Below, piece after piece: positions 33,648 to 41,625 of a stretch of DNA of 64,000 nt. Every line of letters starts with the position of its first letter. The stretch's first letter is position 1. The notes below the pieces were generated by a model. It ran no database searches. It was not told the DNA's origin and saw nothing but the letters and a program-made list of their open reading frames with translations. Source of the DNA: Ruminococcus sp. UBA1409 (GTDB lineage Bacteria > Bacillota > Clostridia > Oscillospirales > Ruminococcaceae); the NCBI GenBank assembly GCA_002305045.1, contig DBPX01000008.1, positions 22,680 to 86,679 on the forward strand, given 5' to 3'. The position numbers were made by a program, and so were the translations under genes.

Positions 33648-35102
33648 TTATCTTCTCTTAGAAGCTACGATAGCAGCAGCAGCAGCTACCATAGGAAGAA
33701 CTGCGAGGACGATACCGGTGCTGGGGTTGGTGTCCTCGGGCTCGGTAACGGTAACATCTTCAGTTCCGTCGGTCTCCTCGTCGGAGTCACCAGCCTGAAT
33801 GGGATCATCGATTATTATATCGGGAGTCTCCTCCTCAGCGGGAAGGGTTAACTCGAGGTAAGCGTTGAGAGCGAGGTGGCTGTATCCTCTGTTGTAGGCA
33901 TCAACGAAGGAAGCAGCAGGAGCCTCGTACTGAGCGAATACCTTGAAGCCGCCGTTGAAGATGGAAGAGGTTCCAGAGCCGTACATTGCGTTGTAGAGTC
34001 TGTCAACAGGAACATCGAAAGCGAGCTGAGTAACATTCTCGTTGTTTACAATGCAGGTGGAGATCCACTTGTCATCTCTCTGGCTGTACTGCCACCAGAG
34101 GCTGGAGTTGCCGAGCATATCGTGGTCAACAATAGCGTCAACAGTGCCGAGCATGTAGAATGCGGTACCGTTGGTTCTGCCGGCACTCTCCCAGTTGTTG
34201 GGGCTGGCGAGCTCGATGACTATCTTAGCGGAAACTGCGTTAAGAGCGTACATCTTGTTCTGGAGAGTGTGGTCCCAGGTGAGGATGTTCTCTTCCCAGT
34301 TGTTAGTAACTACGGGAGGATTCTGAGTGTTGTCAGTGGTGGTCTGAGGAACAGTGGTGTCGATAGCAGTGTAGCTCTGGCCAACACCAGCAGGATAGTT
34401 GTAAAGGAAGCTGAACTTGTTGTAGCTAGAGCTGTAGGAGCCCTCGGACTTGGTAACGCCCATGGTCCAGCAGTACAGGATAGAGCCAGTTACGAGCTGG
34501 TCGTCGCCATTGTTGCCGTACTCCTTGATGCCGTTAGCGCCGGCAGTCCAGAGCTGAGCGTACATCTGGTTAACCTTGTTGTTGTAGTTAGCGAAGTCCC
34601 AGGTGTTGATGGTTACACTGCCCTCCCAGGACTGAGGATTATTGATAACTACCTCAGCGATGAGGGAAAGGGAAGTAATCTCATTGAAGTTAACGGTCTG
34701 GGGAATAGTGGTCCAGGAGTTGTCATCATAGTAGGGATGAGCAAAGGCACCGAAGTTTACATACTGCTTGTCGTAGCCTGCGCCACCAGCAACAGTCTTC
34801 ATCTGGTACCTGTTGCCGTTTACCTCCATGTAGTACCTAATCTCTTTGGTCCTGGCGTCGTCATTGGTAAGAGACTTGGGAAGATTGAACTCGATATAGC
34901 TATCCTGGTTAGCATAGCCATAAAGGTTGTAGATGGGAAGAGTAAAGGTGAAGGTCTCTACTCTGTTAGTGCTGTAGTCTCGATGGTCAGCATAAAGCGG
35001 AATCTTAACGACTTCAGCATCATCAGCGAAAACGGTTACTGCCATTGCAGAGATGGCAATTACGACTGCCAAAACAGCAGCCATGAGCTTTCTCATTTTC
35101 AT
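33648..35102 (-). CDS. secreted cell-wall-anchored surface protein with NPSTG sorting-type tail
   Basis: This 484-residue protein has a signal peptide (about 1-26, cut after VFA), a long beta-rich, Asn/Tyr/Trp-rich domain without a family I recognise, an acidic Thr/Glu linker (about 430-458) and NPSTG (459-463). A hydrophobic stretch and KRR at the very end follow. This is the layout of a sortase substrate with an NPxTG-type motif; no sortase gene is in the window. The perfect promoter, strong AGGAGG site, strong terminator and even codon choice suggest high expression. It is monocistronic. It may be a major wall or S-layer-like protein, but that is inference. Confidence 0.8.
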   Translation of the reverse strand: MKMRKLMAAVLAVVIAISAMAVTVFADDAEVVKIPLYADHRDYSTNRVETFTFTLPIYNLYGYANQDSYIEFNLPKSLTNDDARTKEIRYYMEVNGNRYQMKTVAGGAGYDKQYVNFGAFAHPYYDDNSWTTIPQTVNFNEITSLSLIAEVVINNPQSWEGSVTINTWDFANYNNKVNQMYAQLWTAGANGIKEYGNNGDDQLVTGSILYCWTMGVTKSEGSYSSSYNKFSFLYNYPAGVGQSYTAIDTTVPQTTTDNTQNPPVVTNNWEENILTWDHTLQNKMYALNAVSAKIVIELASPNNWESAGRTNGTAFYMLGTVDAIVDHDMLGNSSLWWQYSQRDDKWISTCIVNNENVTQLAFDVPVDRLYNAMYGSGTSSIFNGGFKVFAQYEAPAASFVDAYNRGYSHLALNAYLELTLPAEEETPDIIIDDPIQAGDSDEETDGTEDVTVTEPEDTNPSTGIVLAVLPMVAAAAAIVASKRR

Positions 35103-35127
35103 AAGAAATTTCCTCCTTTTAATTTTT

Positions 35128-35151
35128 ATCCCTATAACGGGTTATAAGGAT
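35128..35151 (-). promoter_or_regulatory. near-perfect palindrome in the surface-protein leader
   Basis: Arms 35128-35138 and 35141-35151 pair at 10 of 11 positions (ATCC...TATAAC with GTTATA...GGAT). It lies just before the ribosome binding site and may stabilise the 5' end of the mRNA. Confidence 0.5.
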
Positions 35152-35181
35152 CTTCTTTATTCCGGAAGCCCGGACGACTGC

Positions 35182-35210
35182 ATTATACCACCGGCGAAAG
35201 CCTTTGTCAA
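35182..35210 (-). promoter_or_regulatory. perfect consensus sigma-A promoter of the surface-protein gene
   Basis: Minus strand: TTGACA (35205-35210), 17-base spacer, TATAAT (35182-35187). Confidence 0.9.
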
Positions 35211-35442
35211 GCATTTTTTGGAATCTGCCGGTCCTGCTGTCACACGGATGTCCTTCCGCTGTCTAATTAGTGCCGAATTTGCCGCTGATTGTTGCAATGC
35301 TCTGAAAAATTTTTAACTTTGTAAGCTTTGCACAGCTTTCACTCACAATTTTTGTCTCATATTAACAGGATTTTCACAATCGAGCCGCATTTTTGGCTCC
35401 TATGTTGATATAGTGTCGGGATTTTTGCCTTTTGTTGCAGTC

Positions 35443-35511
35443 ATGAAAAAAATTTTTCATGGCCTACAAGGAAAAAGCTTCACGGCGCACCTGCCTCATT
35501 TGCCGCCTGCT
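35443..35511 (-). terminator. possible terminator(s) after the trpA remnant
   Basis: Two weak candidates are seen. One is GGCG/CGCC pairing closed by AGC/GCT and followed by TTTTT near 35473-35511; the other is an A/T palindrome, CATGAAAAA with its complement, at 35443-35462. Nothing else is recognised between 35211 and 35514. Confidence 0.35.
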
Positions 35512-35514
35512 TTA

Positions 35515-35955
35515 TCATTTTACATACTCCCCCACGGCTTTATAGGAGTCAGCGCCATGCTCCTCTATAATTTTAACCACCCTGGAACCGACGATTATGC
35601 CCTCTGCGCACAAGGCCATCGTCCTGGCCTGCTGGGGGGTTGATATCCCGAAGCCTACCGCAAGCGGGATGCCTGTATGCTTTCTTGCGGCTTCGGCTAT
35701 TTTTCCGGCGTCCGAGCTTATATTATCCCTCACGCCGGTGACGCCCAGGCTCGATACGATGTATAAGAAGCCCTCGGCGTCCCCAGCTATTCTCTTTATC
35801 CTCTCGTTCGAGGTCGGAGCGACGAGGGAGATTAAGGGAAGTCCGTATTTTTTGCACTCCGGGGAGAACTCCTCTTTTTCCTCGTAGGGAAGGTCGGGAA
35901 GAATCAGACCGTCGATTCCTGCCTCCCGGGAGGATTTTTTCTGAAATTTTACTCC
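35515..35955 (-). pseudogene. trpA: 5'-deleted trpA remnant (tryptophan synthase alpha chain)
   Basis: An open frame of 146 codons reads as the C-terminal half of TrpA: EAGIDGLILPDLPYEEKEEF, LISLVAPTSNERIKRIA, GFLYIVSSLGVTGVRD, then GIPLAVGFGIS and GIIVGSRVVKIIE. TrpA is normally about 260 residues. The first roughly 115, with the catalytic Glu49 and Asp60, are absent. Homology starts almost exactly at the thrS stop codon, in another frame and without a start codon or ribosome binding site. No other trp gene is nearby. The remnant has no internal stop, so the deletion looks recent or the frame is read by reinitiation; it cannot be a working alpha subunit. Confidence 0.88.
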
Positions 35956-37727
35956 CTGCTCCCAAGACCCTTTGTGCGTATATCCTCAGATACCGTTCTT
36001 ACAAGCTCCTCCTTTGTCATCAAGACCGCCTGAGTGGTGTCTCTTAGCCTTACGGAAACGGTGCCGTCAGCCTCCTCCCTGTCTCCGACGACCAGCATAT
36101 ACGGTATCTTTGAAAGCTGAGCCTCCCTTATCTTGTAGCCGGTCTTTTCAGCCCTCTTGTCGCAGCTGCACCTAATGCCCTCTTTCTTCAAAAGCTCTAT
36201 AATGCCGTCGGCATAGTCGTTGCTGCGGTCGGTTACCGGCATAATCCTTACCTGCTCGGGAGCGAGCCAGGTCGGGAACTTTCCGGCGAAGTGCTCGATT
36301 AGGATTCCTATGAACCTCTCCACCGAGCCAAAGACTACCCTGTGTATCATTATCGGGCGGTGCTTTGCGCCGTCTGCGCCGGTGTACTCCGCCTCGAAGC
36401 GCATCGGGAGCTGGAAGTCGAGCTGAATCGTGCCGCACTGCCATGTTCTTCCTATGGAGTCCTCGAGGTGGAAGTCTATCTTAGGTCCGTAGAAGGCGCC
36501 GTCCCCCTCGTTGACGACATATTTAAGACCCATTTCGTCAAGAGCCACCCTGAGGCCCTCGGTTGCAGCCTCCCAGTCCTTCTCGTCACCGATATGGTCC
36601 TTGGGCATGGTGGACAGCTCGACATGGTACTTAAATCCGAACAGGCTGTAGACCTCGTCGATAAGCCTTACGACGCCCTTTATCTCGGAGGTTATCTGCT
36701 CGTTGGTCATGAAGATGTGAGCGTCGTCCTGAGTGAAGCACCTTACCCTCATAAGACCGTGAAGCTCGCCGCTCTTCTCGTGGCGGTGGACAAGCCCAAG
36801 CTCGCCAATTCTCATCGGAAGGTCACGGTACGACCTGGGCTCCGACTTGTAGACAAGCATTCCGCCCGGGCAGTTCATCGGCTTGACGGCATAGTCGGTG
36901 TCGTCTATTACGGTGGTGTACATATTCTGCTTGTAATGCTCCCAGTGGCCCGAGGTCTCCCACAGATGGCGGTTTAGGATTATCGGGGTGGAGACCTCGA
37001 CATAGCCCTCCCTTGTGTGGAGCTGCCTCCAGTAGTCTATCAGGGTGTTTTTTAGTATCATGCCGTTTGGCAGGAAGAACGGGAAGCCAGGACCCTCCTC
37101 CGAGAGCATAAACAGCTTCATCTGGCTGCCCAGCCTGCGATGGTCACGCTTTTTAGCCTCCTCCAGCCTTGCAAGATGCTCCTCAAGCTCCGCCTTGCTG
37201 GAAAACGCAGTTCCGTATATCCTTATCAGCATCTTATTCTTTTCGGAGCCTCTCCAGTACGCTCCGGCGACCGTCGTCAGCTTAAACGCCTTGACTGCGG
37301 AGGTGTAGCTCACATGGGGACCGGCGCACAGGTCGACAAAGTCCCCCTGCTTGAAGAAGCTGAGCTCCTCGTCCTCGGGGAGGTCGTTTATAAGCTCGAC
37401 CTTGTAGGGCTCGCCCTTTTCCTCCATCAGAGCTATAGCCTCCTGCCTAGGAAGCGTGAATCTTTCAAGCCTTAGATTCTCCTTGACGATTTTTTTCATC
37501 TCCGACTCAATGGCCTCGATGTCCTCGGGAGAAAAGGGAGCCTCCCTGTCGAAATCGTAATAAAAGCCGTCCTTAATCGAAGGACCTATAGCCAGCTTCG
37601 TCTCGGGAAAGAGCCTCTTGACAGCCTGAGCCAGTATGTGGGAGGCTGTGTGCCTTAGAGCGTTTCTTCCAAGCTCCTCCTCAAAGGTGCTCTCACAGAC
37701 GCTGCCGTCATGCATGATAATCTTCAT
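35949..37727 (-). CDS. thrS: threonyl-tRNA synthetase
   Basis: This 592-residue enzyme charges tRNA-Thr. The editing domain (about 20-200, HTASHILAQAV with H...H and the C/H zinc-type motif CAGPH) is followed by the class II catalytic core with motif 2 RIGELGLVHRHEKSGEL, zinc ligands around MNCPGGM, and motif 3 HRVVFGSVERFIGILIEHFAG. The anticodon-binding domain is at the end (about 490-590). The usual N-terminal TGS domain is missing: the protein starts MKIIMHDGSVCESTFEEELG directly before the editing domain, as in some shorter bacterial forms. Start ATG 37727 has GAGGTAA upstream. Expression is controlled by a T-box. Confidence 0.96.
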   Translation of the reverse strand: MKIIMHDGSVCESTFEEELGRNALRHTASHILAQAVKRLFPETKLAIGPSIKDGFYYDFDREAPFSPEDIEAIESEMKKIVKENLRLERFTLPRQEAIALMEEKGEPYKVELINDLPEDEELSFFKQGDFVDLCAGPHVSYTSAVKAFKLTTVAGAYWRGSEKNKMLIRIYGTAFSSKAELEEHLARLEEAKKRDHRRLGSQMKLFMLSEEGPGFPFFLPNGMILKNTLIDYWRQLHTREGYVEVSTPIILNRHLWETSGHWEHYKQNMYTTVIDDTDYAVKPMNCPGGMLVYKSEPRSYRDLPMRIGELGLVHRHEKSGELHGLMRVRCFTQDDAHIFMTNEQITSEIKGVVRLIDEVYSLFGFKYHVELSTMPKDHIGDEKDWEAATEGLRVALDEMGLKYVVNEGDGAFYGPKIDFHLEDSIGRTWQCGTIQLDFQLPMRFEAEYTGADGAKHRPIMIHRVVFGSVERFIGILIEHFAGKFPTWLAPEQVRIMPVTDRSNDYADGIIELLKKEGIRCSCDKRAEKTGYKIREAQLSKIPYMLVVGDREEADGTVSVRLRDTTQAVLMTKEELVRTVSEDIRTKGLGSRE

Positions 37728-37751
37728 ATTTGTTACCTCGCTTCTAAAAAT

Positions 37752-37986
37752 TTGGACAAAAAAAGCACCCCTATGAGTCAAGGGTGCATAATACACGGTT
37801 CCACCTTGGATTTAGCTTGCCGGTCGCAATCCGGCTATCCTTAACGCAGACCTACGCCATGCTCCTCGCATGAGGCTCAGGGGCGGTGTCATAGGGGGCA
37901 GGCAGCATCCGTCCCACCGAAAAGGGATGCTCTCTTGATGCCCGCAGTCCCGCTGCTTCCCCGTCAAAGCCTTTATAACTATATAC
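37752..37986 (-). promoter_or_regulatory. T-box riboswitch leader of thrS
   Basis: The minus-strand leader contains AAGGTGGAACCGTG (T-box element, around 37795-37808; usual form AAGGTGGTACCGCG). A terminator stem GCACCC/GGGTGC (37765-37787) with seven Ts follows. Upstream, stem I shows an AGAGAG turn, a distal stem GCATCC/GGATGC and a candidate ACC specifier at about 37885-37887, fitting threonine. Uncharged tRNA-Thr should favour the antiterminator and raise thrS expression. Confidence 0.92.
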
Positions 37987-37992
37987 ATCGGG

Positions 37993-38021
37993 ATTATACC
38001 CCTTTTTTGGGGCTTTGTCAA
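37993..38021 (-). promoter_or_regulatory. perfect sigma-A promoter of thrS
   Basis: Minus strand: TTGACA (38016-38021), 17-base spacer, TATAAT (37993-37998). The spacer holds a CCCC/GGGG inverted repeat. Confidence 0.88.
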
Positions 38022-38061
38022 CCCCGGAGCAAAATTTTTTCCCGGAGCGCCGATTTTACCC

Positions 38062-38090
38062 TTGACAATCAGTCAATCCTGTATTAAAAT
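38062..38090 (+). promoter_or_regulatory. sigma-A promoter of rny
   Basis: TTGACA (38062-38067), 17-base spacer, TAAAAT (38085-38090). It implies a leader of about 250 bases in which no gene is seen. Confidence 0.75.
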
Positions 38091-38350
38091 AGTAGCGTAT
38101 GTTGCTATGATGTACAGAGATTTGTATTCAGGGCACAGTTTATATAGATTATATAGATGATTTTTTTGAAGCAGAAAGACCGAAGATTTTATGTTATTTA
38201 TTATAGACTGATACGGGATACCAGGGCTGCTGAAGTCTACGGCGGCTCGGTCATAGTCTCTGTATTCTGCATATATGACGCACCCGGCGAGGGCTTTGGT
38301 GCGGCGTCCGGCTCAGCCGGGCTCATATTTGAAGAAAGGAGATTATTTTA

Positions 38351-39928
38351 ATGCCACTTCCATTCAACACAGGCTTTATCTATCTGGGCATTACCCTTTT
38401 GCTTATAGCCTTGGGAGCGCTTAGCAGCTACCTCTTTTACCGTGCCGGCATAAAGCACCGCAAGGAGGTCGCCGAGGCTAAGATAGGCTCCGCCGAGCAG
38501 GAAGCCGAAAGAATCATAGACGAGGCGAGAAAAAACGCAGAGTCGCTGAAAAAGGAAAAGCTTATAGAGGCTAAGGACGAGATTTACCGCAGCAGGACGG
38601 AGGCTGAAAGGGAGCTTAAGGAGCGCCGCAGCGAGGTCATGCGTCAGGAGAGGCGTGTTCAGCAGAAGGAGGAGTCTCTTGACAAAAAGCTTGACTCCCT
38701 TGACAAGAAGGAGGACGCCGTCGCCCAGAAGCTCCGCCAGGCGGAGGAAAGGCTCAAGGAGGCTGAAAAAATCAAGTCTAGCCAGCTCGATGTCCTAGAG
38801 AGGATATCCCAGCTCACCGTCGAGCAGGCAAGAGAGTATCTTCTTAAATCCTTAGAGGACGATTTGATTCACGAAAAGGCTCTTAAAATTTCAAGCTACG
38901 AGCAGCAGGCTAAGGAGGAGTGCGAGGCAAAGGCAAGGCAGCTTATCTCGCTGGCTATCGCACGCTGTGCCGCAGACCAGGTTTCGGAGTCCGCAGTAAG
39001 CGTTGTCCCGCTTCCAAACGACGAGATGAAGGGCAGAATCATAGGCAGAGAGGGAAGAAACATCCGTGCTCTGGAGCAGCTCACCGGCGTCGACCTCATT
39101 ATAGACGACACTCCCGAGGCTATCACCCTTTCCTGCTTCGACCCTGTCCGCCGTGAGGTCGCAAGAATCGCACTCGAAAAGCTGATTCAGGACGGCAGGA
39201 TTCATCCCACCAGAATCGAGGAGATGGTCGACAGGGCAAGGCGTGAGGTCGAGCAGGTCATCAAGTCGGAGGGCGAGAGGGCTGTTCTGGAGGCTAACAT
39301 CCACGGCCTCAACCACGAGCTTATCAAGCTGATAGGAAGGCTCCACTACAGAACAAGCTACCGCCAGAATGTCCTTAATCACTCGATAGAGGTTGCTCAC
39401 CTCGCCGGAATGATGGCAAGCGAGCTTGGCGTAGACCCTGCTATCGCAAGAAGAGCCGGACTGCTTCATGACATCGGAAAGGCTTTAAGCCACGAGATTG
39501 AGGGCTCCCATGTGCAAATCGGCGTGGATGTCTGCCGCAAGTACCGTGAGTCGGGCGACATTATACACGCTATCGAGGCTCACCACGGCGATGTCGAGGT
39601 GCACTCGGTAATAGCGGCTCTTGTCCAGGCGGCGGACGCTATCTCGGCGGCAAGACCGGCGGCAAGAAGCGAGAACTTCGAGAACTACATCAAGCGTCTT
39701 GAGAAGCTTGAGGAGATATGCTCCTCCTTCGACGGCGTAGACAAGTCCTTTGCAATCCAGGCGGGCAGAGAGGTCAGAATCATGGTCTGCCCCGACAAGG
39801 TGGACGACGAGAGGATGGTCATCGTCGCAAGGGAGATAGCCAAGAAGATAGAGGACGAGATGGACTATCCCGGTCAGATAAAGATAAACATAATAAGAGA
39901 GTCTCGGGCTGTAGAGTACGCCAAGTAG
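38351..39928 (+). CDS. rny: ribonuclease Y
   Basis: This 525-residue protein has an N-terminal membrane anchor (about 8-30), a long coiled coil (about 40-190), a KH domain (about 215-280, [31 protein letters not shown]) and an HD domain (about 340-435, with [10 protein letters not shown] and LLHDIGKA). RNase Y is the membrane-bound endoribonuclease that starts mRNA decay in many Firmicutes. Length and domain order are standard. It is monocistronic, with its own promoter and terminator. Confidence 0.97.
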   Translation: MPLPFNTGFIYLGITLLLIALGALSSYLFYRAGIKHRKEVAEAKIGSAEQEAERIIDEARKNAESLKKEKLIEAKDEIYRSRTEAERELKERRSEVMRQERRVQQKEESLDKKLDSLDKKEDAVAQKLRQAEERLKEAEKIKSSQLDVLERISQLTVEQAREYLLKSLEDDLIHEKALKISSYEQQAKEECEAKARQLISLAIARCAADQVSESAVSVVPLPNDEMKGRIIGREGRNIRALEQLTGVDLIIDDTPEAITLSCFDPVRREVARIALEKLIQDGRIHPTRIEEMVDRARREVEQVIKSEGERAVLEANIHGLNHELIKLIGRLHYRTSYRQNVLNHSIEVAHLAGMMASELGVDPAIARRAGLLHDIGKALSHEIEGSHVQIGVDVCRKYRESGDIIHAIEAHHGDVEVHSVIAALVQAADAISAARPAARSENFENYIKRLEKLEEICSSFDGVDKSFAIQAGREVRIMVCPDKVDDERMVIVAREIAKKIEDEMDYPGQIKINIIRESRAVEYAK

Positions 39929-39946
39929 GCATGGCTTGAAGCCGTT

Positions 39947-39978
39947 AAGGCGGGAGGGTAACACCTCTCGCCTTTTTT
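39947..39978 (+). terminator. terminator of rny
   Basis: AAGGCG and GGAGG pair with CCTCT and CGCCTT, followed by a run of Ts, just after the rny stop codon. Confidence 0.85.
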
Positions 39979-40029
39979 GCAGCCCCATTTTCAAAAGGGA
40001 TATATCAGCCTTCGCAAATCCCCCCTTTT

Positions 40030-40196
40030 GTGCAAAGTGAGCTGTCAGCGGCGCTGACTGATGGCTTGCCGGTTAGAAGCTTAAAATAGCCTGCACCCCT
40101 GCGCTTCGCTCCTGTGCCTCCCGGAAAATTTCAGGAGGCTTTCTCTAGCCGGCAAGCCATTCGCCACGGCTAGAGCCGTGGCGACTCACTTTGCAC
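40030..40196 (-). repeat. structured palindromic repeat, copy 3 (167 bp, full length, inverted)
   Basis: Ends are GTGCAAAGTGAG (40030-40041) and CTCACTTTGCAC (40185-40196). Arm B GTCAGC/GCTGAC is on the left and arm A CGCCACGGC/GCCGTGGCG on the right, so it is inverted relative to copies 1 and 2. The inner stem ATGGCTTGCCGG/CCGGCAAGCCAT (40061-40072, 40148-40159) is 12 bp and perfect. It uses CTTGCC/GGCAAG where other copies use ATTGCC/GGCAAT. Outer flanks pair as AATCCCC/GGGGATT. Confidence 0.92.
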
Positions 40197-40259
40197 GAGC
40201 GGGGATTCTCCTCAAGCTTCGGCGCTTCCCGCATTTTTTAATATTATCCGAATTTATGC

Positions 40260-40288
40260 TTGCATTTGAGGGCACGGGGGAGTATAAT
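40260..40288 (+). promoter_or_regulatory. sigma-A promoter of the M28 peptidase gene
   Basis: TTGCAT (40260-40265), 17-base spacer, TATAAT (40283-40288). Confidence 0.75.
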
Positions 40289-40313
40289 TGGCATATTGAA
40301 AGGATATGATAGC

Positions 40314-41552
40314 ATGAACAAAAAAAGCCTTATTAAAATTCTGCGCTCAGCCCAGTATGTCAGGACCGGCGGCTCAAGGAGCGAGCTTAAATGCGCCGAG
40401 TACATAAAGTCAATAGTCGACAGTACCGGCTACGAGGCAGAGCTTGAGAGCTTCCCGGTGCCGATGTCCGAGGGCCTGGAGCAGCTTCTCGAGGTCGACG
40501 GCGTTAGCATCCCCTGCAAGGGCTATCTTTGCTGTGAGACGGCTGACATCACCGCTCCTCTTATCTACCTCCCCGAGCCGGACAGAAGCTGTCTTTTGGA
40601 CTGCAAGGGCAAAATCGTCATGATAGACGGATACCTAAGGCGCTGGGTCTACAAGGACCTTGTCGAAAACGGCGCCGTCGGCTTTATCACCTACAGCGGA
40701 AACATGAACTATCCCGACAGGGATATCGACTTAAGAGAGCTTAGGGAGCTTATAAAAGGCGACCAAAAGGAGCTTCCCGGAGTGAACATAAATGTCAAGG
40801 ACGCTATGAAGCTCGCCGGAATGAACGGCAGGACGGTTCATATGCAGGTCTCGCAGAGCCAGTACGAGGGCAGCTCGCACAACCTCGTCCTGACGATTCC
40901 CGGAGAGCTTGAAAAGACCATAATCTTCACCGCTCACTACGACTCCACCGCCCTTTCCTCCGGCGCATACGACAATATGTCCGGCTCGGTCGGGCTCATA
41001 GCCGCAGCGGAGCGCTTTGCCTCCTCAAGACCCCGCCACACCCTGAAATTCATCTGGTGCGGAAGCGAGGAAAGAGGGCTTCTTGGCTCAAAGGCATACT
41101 GTCAGGCGCACGAGAGCGAGCTTGAGAACGCCGTTTTGGTGATAAATCTTGACATGATAGGCTCCTCGATGGGAAAATTCATAGCCTGCTGCACCTCGGA
41201 GCCGAGCCTCGTGAGCTACATAAGCTATATGTCTAAAGAGCTTGGCTTCCCCGTAAGGGCTAGCCAGGGAGTATACTCCAGCGACTCCACCCCGTTTTCC
41301 GACAAGGGAGTGCCCTCGGTAAGCTTTGCAAGACTCGCTCCCGACGGCACCGGCGACATCCACAACAGGTACGACACCGCCGGTCTTTTAAGACCCGAGC
41401 AGCTCGCCGCAGACATCGGCTTCGTCCTCGAGTTCTCCCAGAGAATGATTAGCTCCCATGTCTGCCCTGTGGAAAGGGTCATCCCGGACAATATGAAGGA
41501 GGAGCTTGACTACTACCTCCTGAGAAAGAAAAAGCCGGATGTTATAAAATAG
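40314..41552 (+). CDS. M28-family zinc aminopeptidase
   Basis: This 412-residue protein has no signal peptide. The N-terminal part (about 1-205) contains a PA-like insert (about 75-190). The M28 catalytic domain follows with TAHYDS (His and Asp ligands), AYDNMSG (bridging Asp), GSEERGLLGSKAY (catalytic Glu pair), NLDMIG and HNRYDTAG (last His). All five zinc-site elements are present, so it should be active as a di-zinc peptidase. The ATG at 40314 has AAAGGA upstream; the open frame before it covers the promoter. It is monocistronic and convergent with the SGNH gene. Confidence 0.9.
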   Translation: MNKKSLIKILRSAQYVRTGGSRSELKCAEYIKSIVDSTGYEAELESFPVPMSEGLEQLLEVDGVSIPCKGYLCCETADITAPLIYLPEPDRSCLLDCKGKIVMIDGYLRRWVYKDLVENGAVGFITYSGNMNYPDRDIDLRELRELIKGDQKELPGVNINVKDAMKLAGMNGRTVHMQVSQSQYEGSSHNLVLTIPGELEKTIIFTAHYDSTALSSGAYDNMSGSVGLIAAAERFASSRPRHTLKFIWCGSEERGLLGSKAYCQAHESELENAVLVINLDMIGSSMGKFIACCTSEPSLVSYISYMSKELGFPVRASQGVYSSDSTPFSDKGVPSVSFARLAPDGTGDIHNRYDTAGLLRPEQLAADIGFVLEFSQRMISSHVCPVERVIPDNMKEELDYYLLRKKKPDVIK

Positions 41553-41566
41553 CGGAAGATAAATAT

Positions 41567-41597
41567 AGGCGGCAGACTGTAACCCGGTCCGCCGCCT
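41567..41597. terminator. shared hairpin between convergent genes
   Basis: AGGCGGC (41567-41573) pairs with GCCGCCT (41591-41597), between the peptidase stop and the SGNH hydrolase stop. T-richness is modest on either side. Confidence 0.55.
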
Positions 41598-41625
41598 TAG
41601 CTTTATACTATTGATTCTCCCTCTG

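Noticed and set aside
33876..35147. 423-codon open frame on the plus strand
   Set aside because: It is antisense to the surface-protein gene, which has signal peptide, anchor, ribosome binding site, promoter and terminator. The plus frame has no recognised domain.
35723..35965. 80-codon minus-strand frame next to thrS
   Set aside because: It is a shifted frame of the trpA remnant; the neighbouring frame carries the clear TrpA sequence.
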